A DNA stretch of 11,951 nt, from positions 51,610 through 63,560 of the forward strand of contig JAAVDV010000025.1 of assembly GCA_014801595.1 (NCBI GenBank), written 5' to 3'. Under the pieces are notes generated by a model. That model worked only from the letters and a program-made list of their open reading frames with translations, was not told the origin of the DNA and searched no databases. The stretch comes from Bacteroides sp. GTDB lineage: Bacteria > Bacteroidota > Bacteroidia > Bacteroidales > Muribaculaceae. Numbering within the stretch: the first letter of the stretch is position 1; the number at the start of each line of letters is the position of its first letter. Of the stretch, positions 10,682-11,951 are shown in pieces. A program made the translations under genes and the position numbers.

Positions 10682-11951
10682 ATGGAAAAGCGTAGAATAG
10701 AAAAGTGGGCCGGATTGATATGCTTCATTTTGATTATGGCAGCATATATAGGCTTGGAGTCGCCTGCAAATGCGATAAAACGGGAATATGTAAAAATGCG
10801 TGGAGGAATTGTACAGGTTAATTCGCCGGATTCCTCTGCAGCAACTAAGGCCCGGGCTGACATACAGAGATTGATCAACGCCTATGGTGCCGGGGAACAA
10901 GAGGGTGACGACAAAATGGAGAGATTGGCTTATCTGGGGGACGCTATACATATCGCGGATTCTGTATTCGGCCGCGACAGCCATGAATGCCTGAATATCA
11001 TGATTACTCGGATGTTGCCTGAAATCAGAGGTAATATCAAACTCCTGAGTGTATTCTATCAAGCTGTCACTCATTCAATCTCTCCATATTCCGACGATGC
11101 CTACGAACTAATGTATCAATCAGCAAGGTATATGGAGGAGGCTGCTTTGGATACAATGGCTATGAAGCTATATTATGGTGCTTCCCGCACGGCCCCGAAT
11201 AAGGTCCTGTCTCTCAAGGCGGAGATAATGTCAATCGTGTCAGGCCAGAGGGCGAATGGCGGCGATCTGATGAATAAGTTGGAAAGGCTCGTGCCTAAGT
11301 TACGACAGTTGTCGCATGAGGAGGAATGTGAGGTACTGTTCAAGGTTAGTTATGAACTGGCACAGTATTATGATAAACTTGGTGAGCCGACTCAGGCCTT
11401 GGTAGAAATTGAGAAGTGTGAGTCGTTTATCGAATATGCTCCTGCAGAGGAAAAAATTCTTATGATGCAGCTGAAATATCGGCTTCTGCTTGATTCAGAT
11501 CATCAGGGCGCGATCGAGTGCCTTGACCGTGCGCTTGATTATGCTCAGAACGAATTTGATCCGGATAAGAATCAGTTGGAGTGGATAGCTGCTATCGCGC
11601 TTCAGAGAGGCGACTATGCTATGAATGAGGAACTCGATGAGCTTAAGGCTGTGGGGTATTATTATTATTGTGCGAATCTTTTGGGGAATCCTTTGAAATA
11701 TTCTACGAGACTTGAGAGATCCATCGGAAGAAGATTAGCGGAATGTACCTTTAATTTCGGATTTGAAGATCTGGCGATCGAAATGTATAACGATATTTTA
11801 GCGGGAGCCCAGAAATATGGGCTGGATGAAGCTGACTTGCCGATTGCGCTTGATCTGGCGGAGAAATATCTTGCCTCAGATCGTCCGGAGGAGGCCGGAG
11901 AAATATTGCTGTTCTTCTGTGATGGTTTGGAAAAGATTGAGTTTGTCAGTG
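10682..11951 (+). CDS. Secreted helical-repeat (TPR-like) protein, 3' end outside the window
   Basis: ATG at 10682 opens a frame that runs without a stop to the end of the window (423 codons visible). An alternative ATG at 10675 meets a stop within seven codons, so 10682 is the start. Residues 1-31 form a signal peptide: a basic EKRRIEK, a hydrophobic GLICFILIMAAYIG core and likely cleavage after SPANA. From about residue 50 onward the protein is almost entirely paired helices of roughly 30-40 residues, with TPR-like signatures such as SYELAQYYDKLGEPTQALVE, DHQGAIECLDRALDYA and FEDLAIEMYNDILAGAQKYG. Such proteins scaffold protein-protein contacts. Similar exported TPR proteins in Bacteroidetes often lead to a later membrane or signalling domain, which cannot be seen here. 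Function unknown. Confidence 0.85.
   Translation, partial: MEKRRIEKWAGLICFILIMAAYIGLESPANAIKREYVKMRGGIVQVNSPDSSAATKARADIQRLINAYGAGEQEGDDKMERLAYLGDAIHIADSVFGRDSHECLNIMITRMLPEIRGNIKLLSVFYQAVTHSISPYSDDAYELMYQSARYMEEAALDTMAMKLYYGASRTAPNKVLSLKAEIMSIVSGQRANGGDLMNKLERLVPKLRQLSHEEECEVLFKVSYELAQYYDKLGEPTQALVEIEKCESFIEYAPAEEKILMMQLKYRLLLDSDHQGAIECLDRALDYAQNEFDPDKNQLEWIAAIALQRGDYAMNEELDELKAVGYYYYCANLLGNPLKYSTRLERSIGRRLAECTFNFGFEDLAIEMYNDILAGAQKYGLDEADLPIALDLAEKYLASDRPEEAGEILLFFCDGLEKIEFVS

Noticed and set aside
10673..11074. 133-codon minus-strand frame
   Set aside because: Antisense of the TPR-like gene, which has a signal peptide, a promoter and a much longer open frame.

Overview
The window most likely comes from a gut-type member of the Bacteroidales. 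Several promoters fit the Bacteroidetes consensus (TTTG-like -33 box, about 19-21 bases, TAnnTTTG -7 box). It also holds a TonB-C domain protein, a short MKFYDR-type ATPase stub typical of this phylum, WG-repeat proteins and a DUF6169-like gene. I cannot name the genus. No rRNA, tRNA, CRISPR array, transposase or integrase was seen. The region looks accessory: mostly small orphan genes, wide gaps, gene remnants and duplicated patches.

Layout: (1) 1-1137 is the 3' part of a large cytoplasmic coiled-coil protein whose full-length paralogue (501 aa) lies at 5337-6842. (2) 1337-3656 holds a possible small ORF or remnant, an exported 180-aa orphan, a secreted TonB-C domain protein and a membrane-anchored NERD-domain protein, each separated by a gap. 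(3) 3662-4990 is patchwork locus A: an ATPase leader remnant, a minus-strand antitoxin-like gene, a broken DUF6169-like gene, a WG-repeat gene, a perfect hairpin and four 33-bp tandem repeats. (4) 7161-9217 holds an exported 407-aa orphan and a polytopic membrane protein. (5) 9236-10606 is patchwork locus B, with the same kinds of parts in the same order: the same ATPase leader (now carrying a 55-base perfect palindrome) and a 17-codon ATPase stub, an intact minus-strand pair (44 aa + 162 aa, DUF6169-like), a truncated WG gene, the same hairpin and four more 33-bp repeats. (6) 10682-end is the start of a large secreted helical-repeat (TPR-like) protein.

Loci A and B are the main story. Their WG 3' ends differ at about 10 of 303 ungapped bases (hand alignment). 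The broken gene differs: A has lost the DUF6169-like gene and keeps five WG repeats, while B keeps the DUF6169-like gene with its small partner and has lost most of the WG gene. In B the last 33-bp repeat seems to supply the -33 box of the promoter for the TPR-like gene.

The most plausible undescribed system is the tightly coupled 44-aa/162-aa minus-strand pair. It has its own promoter and is bordered by copies of a self-complementary ATTTGCAAAT motif. It has the layout of a toxin-antitoxin-like module, but nothing in the sequence proves that function.
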